Origin: a bacterium
GTDB taxonomy: Bacteria > CSSED10-310 > JAJRTK01
Reading direction: 5' to 3'
NCBI GenBank assembly: GCA_024278345.1
Contig: JAJRTK010000511.1
Coordinates: 1-6,743, forward strand
DNA: 6,743 nucleotides
Shown: in pieces, positions 1 through 5,180 of the stretch
Layout: each line of letters starts with the position of its first letter
Position numbering within the stretch: the stretch's first letter is position 1
Translations under genes and position numbers: made by a program
Notes under the pieces: generated by a model
What the model was told of the DNA's origin: nothing
Seen by the model: the letters and a program-made list of their open reading frames with translations, nothing else
The model's database searches: none

Positions 1-19
1 CCGGACGACCGCCGGGTAA

Positions 20-126
20 CACGAAGCGTGACCCTTCGAGTCACGCAAACGTGACCCTTCGAGTCACGCAAACGTGACCCTTCGAGTCACGCAAACGTGA
101 CCCTTCGAGTCACGCAAACGTGACCC
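20..126. repeat. 23-bp tandem array of alternating inverted half-sites
   Basis: Four perfect 23-bp units lie at 28-50, 51-73, 74-96 and 97-119, and a partial fifth starts at 120. A degenerate unit precedes the array (ACACGAAG at 20-27) and another follows it (CGTGACCCGCCGAG from 119). The half-site CGTGAC alternates with its reverse complement GTCACG, separated by CCTTCGA and CAAA in turn. Each arm can therefore pair with the neighbour on either side, through a 7-base or a 4-base loop. Perfect copies in the middle with decayed ends are typical of arrays that change length by slippage or unequal exchange. It could be an iteron-like protein-binding array or a structural satellite; no gene product nearby identifies a binder. 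Confidence 0.95.
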
Positions 127-220
127 GCCGAGCAGCGCGAGGAGTTGGCGCTTGCGGTTCCACAGTCCCGGAATTGTCCCGCGTTGCGTGGACGCCCTCC
201 AGCGCCGCTACCAGACCCAC

Positions 221-272
221 GCCAGGGAGCCAGCTCCCTGGACCCACATCTTTGTGCGCTGCGCGCTTTTTT
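221..272 (+). repeat. Dispersed hairpin + T6 element, copy A
   Basis: A perfect 9-bp palindrome (CCAGGGAGC at 222-230, GCTCCCTGG at 233-241, 2-base loop) abuts a 31-base core at 242-272. The core contains CTTTGTG, then GCTGCGCGC, then six T residues. It matches the minus-strand core at 4171-4201 at 29 of 31 positions. The flanking GCCAGGGAGC (221-230) also recurs at the second site (4243-4252, minus strand), so the homologous unit is larger than the core. The end of the core can fold as GCGC-TGC-GCGC followed by T6, like a small intrinsic terminator. Confidence 0.8.
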
Positions 273-522
273 CGGGTGGCCGGTACCATGACCGAGGCCC
301 GTCAATCTTCCATCCTCTCGTGTACCCACAGACTCGAAAAGGGGAAGACGAGGCCTTTCGTTGCAGCGGATGGTCACCGTTTCCATCGGTTGCCTGTTCT
401 GCAGCTCCCCGACAAACTGGCTCCTCCAAGATTGCGATGATTTCGACCTCTTTCTTGGCTCCCCGGGGGATCAATTCCTCATCGCCGACCCGATCACAAA
501 CTCGGTGGCGGTGAAGCGCAGA

Positions 523-630
523 ACGGCTCTCGATAGGGGGTACAACCTATCGTCCCGAAGAGCCGTATGTGAACAGCGCAAGTACGGTTCTGTGGGATCT
601 GGGGCGGGGAACCACGCCCGGCTACCCGAC
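523..630 (+). mobile_element. Group II intron 3' remnant (domain IV base, domains V-VI)
   Basis: Positions 560-590 read as a group II intron catalytic domain V: GAGCCGTATG on the 5' side and CAAGTACGGTTC on the 3' side, joined by a short distal stem-loop. It is 31 nt long instead of the usual 34. Domain VI follows, with a GGGCG/CGCCC stem, and ends in GGCTACCCGAC. This gives a candidate branch-point A at 624 and a 3' splice boundary after 630. Just upstream, CGATAGG (531-537) and CCTATCG (546-552) form a 7-bp stem that fits a collapsed domain IV base. The junction TATCGTCCCGAAGAGCCG is typical of bacterial introns of this class. I see no reverse-transcriptase motifs (such as YADD) and no 5' GTGCG boundary, so this is a fragment or an internally deleted copy rather than an active intron. 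Confidence 0.75.
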
Positions 631-692
631 GAGCGGACCACACGAAGAAGAGAAGGAACTCCCTTGCTGGATTGCCCTGAAGGCGTCCGGCC

Positions 693-720
693 ACCCATTT
701 TTGTGCGCTCTGCGTATCTT
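693..720 (+). repeat. Diverged relative of the dispersed element (copy B)
   Basis: ACCCATTTTTGTGCGCT followed by CTGCGTATCTT resembles the core at 242-272 and 4171-4201 once a 2-base deletion and a 1-base insertion are allowed. The run TTTGTGCGCT is identical to copy A. It lacks the GCGCGC-T6 ending and the abutting palindrome, so it is either decayed or only partly related. Confidence 0.45.
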
Positions 721-1030
721 CCTTACGTTTTATCCAGTATCCCACCTTGACACTCATGGAAACCAATCGGACCACCGCAGAAGCATGAAACTCGATGCTC
801 AAGTTTTCAACAGTCCGCTGAGTTCATTGAACTTCAATCCTGGGCTCCGAAAAACGACAATCTAGCAAAATCAATGAGTTGTGGATCCGTCCCTGGAACC
901 TGACTGATCTTGAGCTGGATAACTTGAGCTTTCAAAATCAATTACTTACAGACCGTTCTCGAAAAACTTGATCATCGAGTGAAAGGCAGGACGCCGAGGC
1001 CTCCGATGTTTTACCCCCCCAATCTTTTCC

Positions 1031-1054
1031 CATGGAGGCCTTCCGGTCTCCATG
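1031..1054. repeat. 10-bp hairpin
   Basis: CATGGAGGCC (1031-1040) pairs with GGTCTCCATG (1045-1054) with a single G·T wobble around a TTCC loop. Neither strand has a T-run on its 3' side, so it is not an intrinsic terminator. It directly abuts the first copy of the 1054-1181 repeat family and may mark an element boundary. Confidence 0.6.
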
Positions 1055-1181
1055 CTGGCGTGTACTTTCGCGGCGAGACAGATGTCTGCTTTGCGTGTAC
1101 TTTCACAGTCATGATCATGGAGAGAAATCGAACCACCCCGGAAAAGGAAAGACAAAAAACTGCTTTCCGCTACTTTCACGG
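1054..1181 (+). repeat. Three diverged GTGTACTTTC repeats, possibly an IS21-like end remnant
   Basis: Three related motifs run in the same direction: GCTGGCGTGTACTTTCGCGG (1054-1073), GCTTTGCGTGTACTTTCACA (1088-1107) and GCTTTCCGCTACTTTCACGG (1162-1181). The TACTTTC cores start at 1064, 1098 and 1171, so the spacing is 34 and 73. Multiple short direct repeats containing a GTAC-CTTTC-type core are characteristic of the ends of IS21-family elements. No transposase is present here, so this reading is an inference from motif style; a multi-site operator is the alternative. Confidence 0.45.
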
Positions 1182-1279
1182 TAAACAAACGGACACCCGG
1201 CCCTGCTCATCCCCGCCGCAATTCAGCGGATTCCCCGCCCAATCCAATCAACGGGGCTCTCACGGAGCGACTCCTGGGT

Positions 1280-3307
1280 TCAGAAGACCCTGGCCGTGTA
1301 CTGGACCGTGAGCTCGTTTTGCACTTGGCGGTAGGTGATGCGCATCCACCCGAAGAAGACGTCCCGGGAAATGGAGACGTCTAGGGCGCTGAAGCGGTTG
1401 CGGAAAAAGTCGAAACTTGCCCGTGCGGAGCCGCGCCAAAGAGTCCCGAAATCGCCATTGAACTGCGAGCTGGCGTTGAGGGGCCGGCCCTCGGAAATGC
1501 TGTAACTTCCCATAAGAATAAGGCTTTTCGAACGGCCAAGTTGAATCCGGGAACTGCTGGAAACCTCCTGGAGAACCGTGCCCAGGGTCCACCAATCAGA
1601 GTTGGTCTGTCGGACGGTCACGTAGCGATAGGTGACCGAGGCGGACGAGAAGCGGCCGAATCTCTGTGTGAGGGTCACCAGCCCGTTGAATTCGGTTTCA
1701 TCGTTGAGGTCCTGGAGCGTTTTTTGGCTGACCCGCATCCGTGCGTCCAGAAGGAGCTTGCGGGTAAACTGGATGGGGACGTGTTGAAGAAGCAGCCAGG
1801 CCTCGTCGTTCAAGCGGTCGTCTGTAAAGGTGGGGTTGTGGATGGAAGAAAACTCCACCCTGTTTACCACGGAGGCCAAGAATCCGCCGCCGATGGACTT
1901 CGGCAGAGATTCAATCGTCAGAGAAGGCAAGAGAGTGGTCTGCTCCCGTTCCAAATCCATGCTCCCTGAATAGTTGATGCTGGCGCGAAGCAGGTTGGAG
2001 GAGAGGGACACTCGAAGCCTCTGGGAAAGGACCTCCGCCGGCTGGTAGATCCCTTGATCGAACCGCTTGAGGTATCTGCTTGACGCAGTGAGGTCCAGCC
2101 GGTCTCTCCAGGTGCGTGATCGGATGTTGAAGCGCAGGGAGAGCTCAGTGCCCAAGTCGAAGGCCGCCTCCAGCGACGAGCGGAACTGCTCCTTTTCGTA
2201 GAGGTGGCGGAGACTCAAAACCTGGTGCTTCCCGGTTACGGGATCGGCCCCAAGTTGTCCTGCCGCACTCAAGGTATGTGCCCCTCGCTGGAGATCGAAA
2301 CCAAGGCGTCCCTTCCATTCTCCGTCCGTTTGGTAATAGCTCCTGGCTTCCAGCTCCGCCCCGGAACCAAGGAGGAAAAGCTGGCGGAAACCAAACCGCG
2401 CCCGCCGCTTGGCACGAAAGGGATCGTTCAGAAAGGAAAGCTCCTCGTACCGGGCGCTGAAGGTCGTGAGCAGCATCTCTGCCGGCGAGAGAGCGTACTG
2501 GACATTGGCCAGAATCCCGCTCAGATTCGACGCACCTAAAGACTGGATCGTCACGCCCTGACGAGGCACGGCGTCCCCGGTGCGAAAACTGAAGTAGGGG
2601 AGCCTGGGGCCCGGCTCCCCGTTGATATGAGGCACGACGCCCCAAGCCCGAACGCGGCTTTCAGGATCGATCTTGACCTTGTCGAGCTGAAGGTAGACCG
2701 GAGATTCGATGATCAGCGTGAGATCCGCGTCGATGGGTCCGCTTTCCAGCTCCGAAAATTGGAGCTCGAGCTGGGTGCTGGCAATCTCATCCTTTTCCGG
2801 GAACCAAATCCGCTCAGTCTCGATGCGATCACCATAGGTGGTGAGAATCCCCCGGCGGCTCTGGAAATCGATGCGGAGCACATCCCCCGCAAAACTTCTC
2901 TTCCGCTCCCCCTTCCGAAGGTTGCCCCGAACGCTGGTGAGGAGCGCTCGGCGAGAACCCACATCCAGGCGAAGCGTCTGGGCGACGACATTGAAGCCGC
3001 GACCGCTATACCGGACCTCTCCGCTGGCGTAAAGAAGCTTCTTGCTCGACTGGTAGAGCATGAACTCCGCGGTGACGGTGATGATCACCGGATGGGGAGA
3101 GGATGCCAGAAACCGCTGGGCAGGTTCGAGAGTTTCTGAACCGCCATTTCCTGAAGGGGCCAAGACTTTTTGGGGTTGGCTTTCGCTCCCACCGACCCGC
3201 GCCTGCGGCACGAGTTCCCCGGGTTCGCCGCTGTCCGCCTTGTGCGTCGCCAAGGCCATCACCATGACCCCGACGAAAAAGATTAGCGTTGTTCGGGGAA
3301 GAATCAC
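1280..3307 (-). CDS. lptD: LptD/OstA-type outer-membrane LPS assembly protein
   Basis: This 675-residue protein is predicted to insert lipopolysaccharide into the outer leaflet of the outer membrane. Residues 1-20 form a signal peptide (hydrophobic LIFFVGVMVMALA; cleavage likely near ALA-TH). A Ser/Gly/Pro-rich linker follows to about residue 70. Residues about 75-215 resemble the LptA/OstA jelly roll, rich in alternating beta strands. The segment LPYFSFRTGD (236-245) matches the conserved junction that leads into the LptD barrel, and the rest is amphipathic beta strand ending in a C-terminal Phe, as outer-membrane barrels do. It is shorter than E. coli LptD (784 residues) and has no cysteine, so it cannot form the inter-domain disulfides known there. 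The GTG start at 3307 overlaps the upstream TGA (GTGA) with no good Shine-Dalgarno sequence, which suggests translational coupling to the lipoprotein gene. A more distant OstA-like barrel with another cargo is possible. Confidence 0.8.
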   Translation of the reverse strand: MILPRTTLIFFVGVMVMALATHKADSGEPGELVPQARVGGSESQPQKVLAPSGNGGSETLEPAQRFLASSPHPVIITVTAEFMLYQSSKKLLYASGEVRYSGRGFNVVAQTLRLDVGSRRALLTSVRGNLRKGERKRSFAGDVLRIDFQSRRGILTTYGDRIETERIWFPEKDEIASTQLELQFSELESGPIDADLTLIIESPVYLQLDKVKIDPESRVRAWGVVPHINGEPGPRLPYFSFRTGDAVPRQGVTIQSLGASNLSGILANVQYALSPAEMLLTTFSARYEELSFLNDPFRAKRRARFGFRQLFLLGSGAELEARSYYQTDGEWKGRLGFDLQRGAHTLSAAGQLGADPVTGKHQVLSLRHLYEKEQFRSSLEAAFDLGTELSLRFNIRSRTWRDRLDLTASSRYLKRFDQGIYQPAEVLSQRLRVSLSSNLLRASINYSGSMDLEREQTTLLPSLTIESLPKSIGGGFLASVVNRVEFSSIHNPTFTDDRLNDEAWLLLQHVPIQFTRKLLLDARMRVSQKTLQDLNDETEFNGLVTLTQRFGRFSSASVTYRYVTVRQTNSDWWTLGTVLQEVSSSSRIQLGRSKSLILMGSYSISEGRPLNASSQFNGDFGTLWRGSARASFDFFRNRFSALDVSISRDVFFGWMRITYRQVQNELTVQYTARVF

Positions 3308-4059
3308 GGCGCGGGATCTTCTACGAGCTCAATCAAGTAAACCCTTCCGGCGCGATCAGAATAGTAGAAATCCTTGCCGTCCGAAGCAAGGCCCACCGCT
3401 GGCGTTCCCGGCAGGGAGATGGCTCGGATTTCGCTTCCATCCGCCCCAAGCTGCACCAGTCGGCTATCAAGTTGATCGATGGCCCAAAGCTCCGCACCGC
3501 GAAAAGCCAAGCCCCCCGGGGAGTTGATGGTGGGCACGGGAATTGGCTCACCCACGACTCCCAGGATGGGATCGATCCGGGCCAAGGTGGAATCGGCCCC
3601 ATCGATCACCCAGAGCAGCTCCCCGTCGAAGGCGACCCCGCGAGGATCACCACCCTGAGTCGGCAGGGGCTGTTGCAGCAATTCTCCGGTGAAGGGATTG
3701 ATCCGCGCGACGCTCCCCTGCCCGGGCTGGGTCATCCAAAGGAAATTATCGTCTGGCGCCACGCCAAAGATTGTCCCTAGATCCAGGCGTCGCTGGAAAT
3801 CGGATCGGCCATCCCGGGCAAAGATCCGGTAGAGCCTGCTTTCCGAGCTATCCACCACCCAAAGCTCCTCTTCTTCGAAGGCCAGTCCCGCAGTCTGGCT
3901 CCCCGGAGCATCGTAGAAGCTCAGAACCCGAATACCCTCCAAAGGGTTTTCCGGGTCCACCGGATTGTCAAAAACCCGAGATGCGCAACCCAAAAGAGAC
4001 AACACCAAGAACCCCGCTATCCGGAAGCTCGCGTATCCACGTAAGGCGGGACAGAGCAG
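3304..4059 (-). CDS. Beta-propeller repeat lipoprotein, coupled to lptD
   Basis: The predicted product is 251 residues with a lipoprotein signal: Arg7/Arg13, hydrophobic IAGFLVLSLL and lipobox L-L-G-Cys25. Residue +2 after the Cys is Ala, compatible with outer-membrane sorting by the E. coli Lol rule. An NPVDPENP stretch follows the Cys. Five similar repeats begin at residues 58, 99, 141, 183 and 223, with consensus G-L/V-A-F-D-G-x-x-L-W-V-x-D then S-x-L-x-R-I. They are 40-42 residues apart and resemble NHL/YncE-like propeller blades. The function is unknown; such propellers usually bind proteins or ligands. It directly precedes lptD with a 4-base overlap, so a role beside LptD is an inference. 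The start is unusual: the frame is open back to an ATG at 4500, but that extension runs through repeat DNA. No ATG, GTG or TTG lies at a suitable distance before the signal peptide. CTG at 4059, with GGGGA six bases upstream, is my best choice. Confidence 0.75.
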   Translation of the reverse strand: MLCPALRGYASFRIAGFLVLSLLGCASRVFDNPVDPENPLEGIRVLSFYDAPGSQTAGLAFEEEELWVVDSSESRLYRIFARDGRSDFQRRLDLGTIFGVAPDDNFLWMTQPGQGSVARINPFTGELLQQPLPTQGGDPRGVAFDGELLWVIDGADSTLARIDPILGVVGEPIPVPTINSPGGLAFRGAELWAIDQLDSRLVQLGADGSEIRAISLPGTPAVGLASDGKDFYYSDRAGRVYLIELVEDPAP

Positions 4060-4065
4060 GAAAAT

Positions 4066-4070
4066 TCCCC
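4066..4070 (-). promoter_or_regulatory. Candidate ribosome binding site for the CTG start at 4059
   Basis: GGGGA on the minus strand lies six bases before the CTG codon. It is a moderate Shine-Dalgarno match and the main support for that start besides the position of the signal peptide. Confidence 0.35.
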
Positions 4071-4084
4071 GGCGACCCGTTGTT

Positions 4085-4141
4085 CCGCTTTGGGTGGATA
4101 CCCGGAAGCGGAGGTGGTCAACGGTGGTCGGCGAAGCCGAC
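4085..4141 (-). promoter_or_regulatory. Two hairpins in the lipoprotein-lptD leader
   Basis: The first hairpin (4085-4111) has an outer stem CCGCTT/AAGCGG and an inner stem GGGT/ACCC with a four-base loop, and ends 26 bases before the proposed start. The second (4127-4141) is GTCGGC/GCCGAC with a three-base loop. Both would form in the transcript leader of the operon. Control of translation or mRNA stability is possible, but dispersed palindromic repeat DNA is an equally good explanation. Confidence 0.4.
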
Positions 4142-4170
4142 TTTCCCTGCGGTCGGCACCGGTCTCCCCC

Positions 4171-4252
4171 AAAAAAGCGCGCAGCACACAAAGGTGTGGG
4201 TAGGGATCCCGTTGCCCGCAAGTTGCAACGGGAAATGAGCGCGCTCCCTGGC
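4171..4252 (-). repeat. Dispersed hairpin + T6 element, copy C
   Basis: On the minus strand the order is GCCAGGGAGC (4252-4243), a 9-bp hairpin (TCCCGTTGC 4207-4215 with GCAACGGGA 4225-4233, 9-base loop), then the 31-base core ending in GCTGCGCGC-TTTTTT (4201-4171). The core matches copy A (242-272) at 29 of 31 positions. One of the two differences (C to T in the GYGC arm) keeps the small stem paired through a G·T wobble. It lies about 110 bases upstream of the proposed lipoprotein start and points the same way, so its terminator-like end could act as an attenuator; that is inference. Confidence 0.8.
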
Positions 4253-4257
4253 GAGGT

Positions 4258-4327
4258 CCAGGAGCAGCGCTCCTGGCGGAGGTATGGAGGCGGAGCCTCC
4301 GCCGGGTTCCAGGGCTGGAAGCCCTGG
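4258..4327. repeat. Cluster of three tight palindromes
   Basis: Three perfect inverted repeats lie almost back to back: CCAGGAGC/GCTCCTGG (4258-4276, loop AGC); GGAGGC/GCCTCC (4286-4300), which overlaps the alternative GGCGGA/TCCGCC (4289-4303); and CCAGGGC/GCCCTGG (4309-4327, loop TGGAA). Together with copy C and the leader hairpins they form about 240 bp of nearly continuous hairpin DNA, consistent with palindromic intergenic repeat elements. Confidence 0.75.
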
Positions 4328-4746
4328 GGCTGGGTCCGAAATTCACTGGGTGGCCGGGTCCGAGCGACAGCGAGAGCTGCCGAAGGCACCACCGGTGACC
4401 GAGGCCCCCGGAAGCTCCAGAGAGCAGAAAAATGAACCCACCACTTTTTCCAAGAAACCATGCCCCTTAACTCCGGCAGGAGTGCCATGAAAACGACCAT
4501 GTTCTACTAGAAACTCCAAGGAGGGCACAAGCCTTTTTCGGGAACCCGGTCTGCTCGATCCCAATGGAGAAGCCCCAAGTTCTCACCCAGAATCCACGGC
4601 GGAGGCGGATCTATCCCCGCTCTACCGGCCTCCTCTCATTGGGGCGCCCTCGACGTGGGCAGGACTTCACCGGAGCCCGACTCTCCCTGTCCGTGGTCGT
4701 AGCGGGGCTTCCGGCTCCCCCTGTTTTTCGCGAGAAGCAATTTTTT

Positions 4747-4775
4747 TTGAACAATAACTCTATGAGTTTACTAAA
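4747..4775 (+). promoter_or_regulatory. Possible plus-strand sigma70-type promoter in AT-rich island
   Basis: TTGAAC (4747-4752) could be a -35 box, and TACTAA or ACTAAA (4769-4775) a -10 box after a spacer of 16-17 bases. The -35 box matches consensus at four of six positions and the -10 box at about three, so it is weak by itself. Support comes from its place in a sharply AT-rich patch flanked by T8 (4741-4748) and A8 (4773-4780), and from a strong plus-strand terminator about 310 bases downstream. The inner palindrome AACTC-TAT-GAGTT (4756-4768) could be an operator. Confidence 0.3.
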
Positions 4776-4945
4776 AAAAAGATGTTTTTGATTTTTTGTT
4801 CGAAAAATTCGGGAACATTTCTCACTGCCCGATGTTGTAGACTGCGAATAGGGAAGGGAACAGCGAAGTCGCGGAAGCGGCAAGGCTGGTTTGGCAGCTT
4901 GCATCCCAAGAAACGACCTGGTACCGCGCTCCTCCTCCTCAACAG

Positions 4946-4973
4946 GGTGAGCGGGGAAGTACCCCGCTCCACC
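4946..4973. repeat. 11-bp GC-rich hairpin with one bulge
   Basis: GGTG-AGCGGGG pairs with CCCCGCT-CCACC around the loop AAGTA, leaving one bulged C. The GAGCGGGG/CCCCGCTC heart is perfect. The sequence style resembles the palindromes at 4258-4327. The weakly T-rich stretch after it on the plus strand is not enough for a terminator call. Confidence 0.6.
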
Positions 4974-5089
4974 TTCTTTAAAAGAGGTTCAGTGAGGGCG
5001 AGCATCGGGTTTTCCTGAATAAAATATCTACCTTCTTAGGAAGGTCGCGAGCTTTCCTTCTTAATTGTAAGGAATCATCCCTCCCCCCG

Positions 5090-5136
5090 AGGGGCGAGAA
5101 CCTGGTTCTTCGGAGCCGGCTCTTGCCCCTTTTTTT
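5090..5136 (+). terminator. Strong intrinsic terminator with UUCG tetraloop
   Basis: On the plus strand the outer stem AGGGGCGAGA (5090-5099) pairs with TCTTGCCCCT (5121-5130) with one G·T. After one mismatch, CC-GGTTC (with T5103 bulged) pairs with GAGCC-GG and closes on a C(TTCG)G tetraloop (5108-5113). A run of seven T residues follows (5130-5136). On the minus strand the same hairpin is followed by CGGGGGGAG and not by T, so it is directional and cannot serve the minus-strand genes. Confidence 0.8.
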
Positions 5137-5180
5137 GTACCCCGGCCCTGGCCCCTCCACACCATTGAGCGAGGCAGGAC

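Larger units (their letters stand above)
127..1279. other. Noncoding region with repeat and mobile-element remnants
   Basis: No open frame here looks like a protein gene. The frames present are short, low in family-like motifs, overlap each other on both strands, and run through obvious repeats. The region holds a dispersed hairpin element (221-272), a related fragment (693-720), the 3' end of a group II intron (523-630), a hairpin at 1031-1054 and a three-copy repeat at 1054-1181. The stretch 730-960 is less GC-rich and shows only minor inverted repeats, such as AGTTCA-T-TGAACT at about 822-834. I found no convincing terminator for lptD just below 1280 on the minus strand. Confidence 0.7.
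4782..5136 (+). ncRNA. Candidate unannotated plus-strand RNA
   Basis: This interval is predicted from its ends: a possible promoter at 4747-4775 and a strong intrinsic terminator at 5090-5136, with no credible plus-strand protein gene between. Inside are several stable hairpins, at 4880-4902, 4946-4973 (GGTG-AGCGGGG with CCCCGCT-CCACC) and 5029-5046. A 78-codon frame starts at ATG 4782 but has only AAAAG before it and no known motif. I did not recognise signatures of tmRNA, RNase P, SRP or 6S RNA. The 5' end is uncertain; transcription could begin further left. Confidence 0.35.

Noticed and set aside
20-126. CRISPR-like repeats
   Set aside because: The 23-bp units are directly contiguous with no unique spacers, and no cas genes are present.
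400-530. Minus-strand fragments FTATEF and VGDEELIPRGAKK, loosely like Phd/YefM antitoxins
   Set aside because: The two pieces are in different frames, the match is short and partly subjective, and no toxin partner is visible. At most a decayed relic.
1195-1279. Intrinsic terminator for lptD
   Set aside because: Only short stems (CCGC/GCGG, GGAG/CTCC) without a following T-run on the minus strand.
946-1311. Open frames on both strands across the GTGTACTTTC repeats
   Set aside because: They are driven by repeat sequence, overlap each other on opposite strands and show no protein motifs.
1541-3139. Long plus-strand open frames opposite lptD (for example 1541-1969 and 2627-3139)
   Set aside because: They lie wholly inside the well-supported lptD gene and encode no recognisable features; they are antisense by-products of GC-rich codon use.
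4060-4500. N-terminal extension of the lipoprotein to ATG 4500
   Set aside because: It is made of dispersed repeats and palindromes, would bury the signal peptide at residue 150 or so, and has a poorly spaced Shine-Dalgarno.
4782-5018. 78-codon plus-strand frame starting at ATG 4782
   Set aside because: It has no good ribosome binding site or recognisable motif, and it runs through hairpins. A noncoding RNA explains the flanking signals better.
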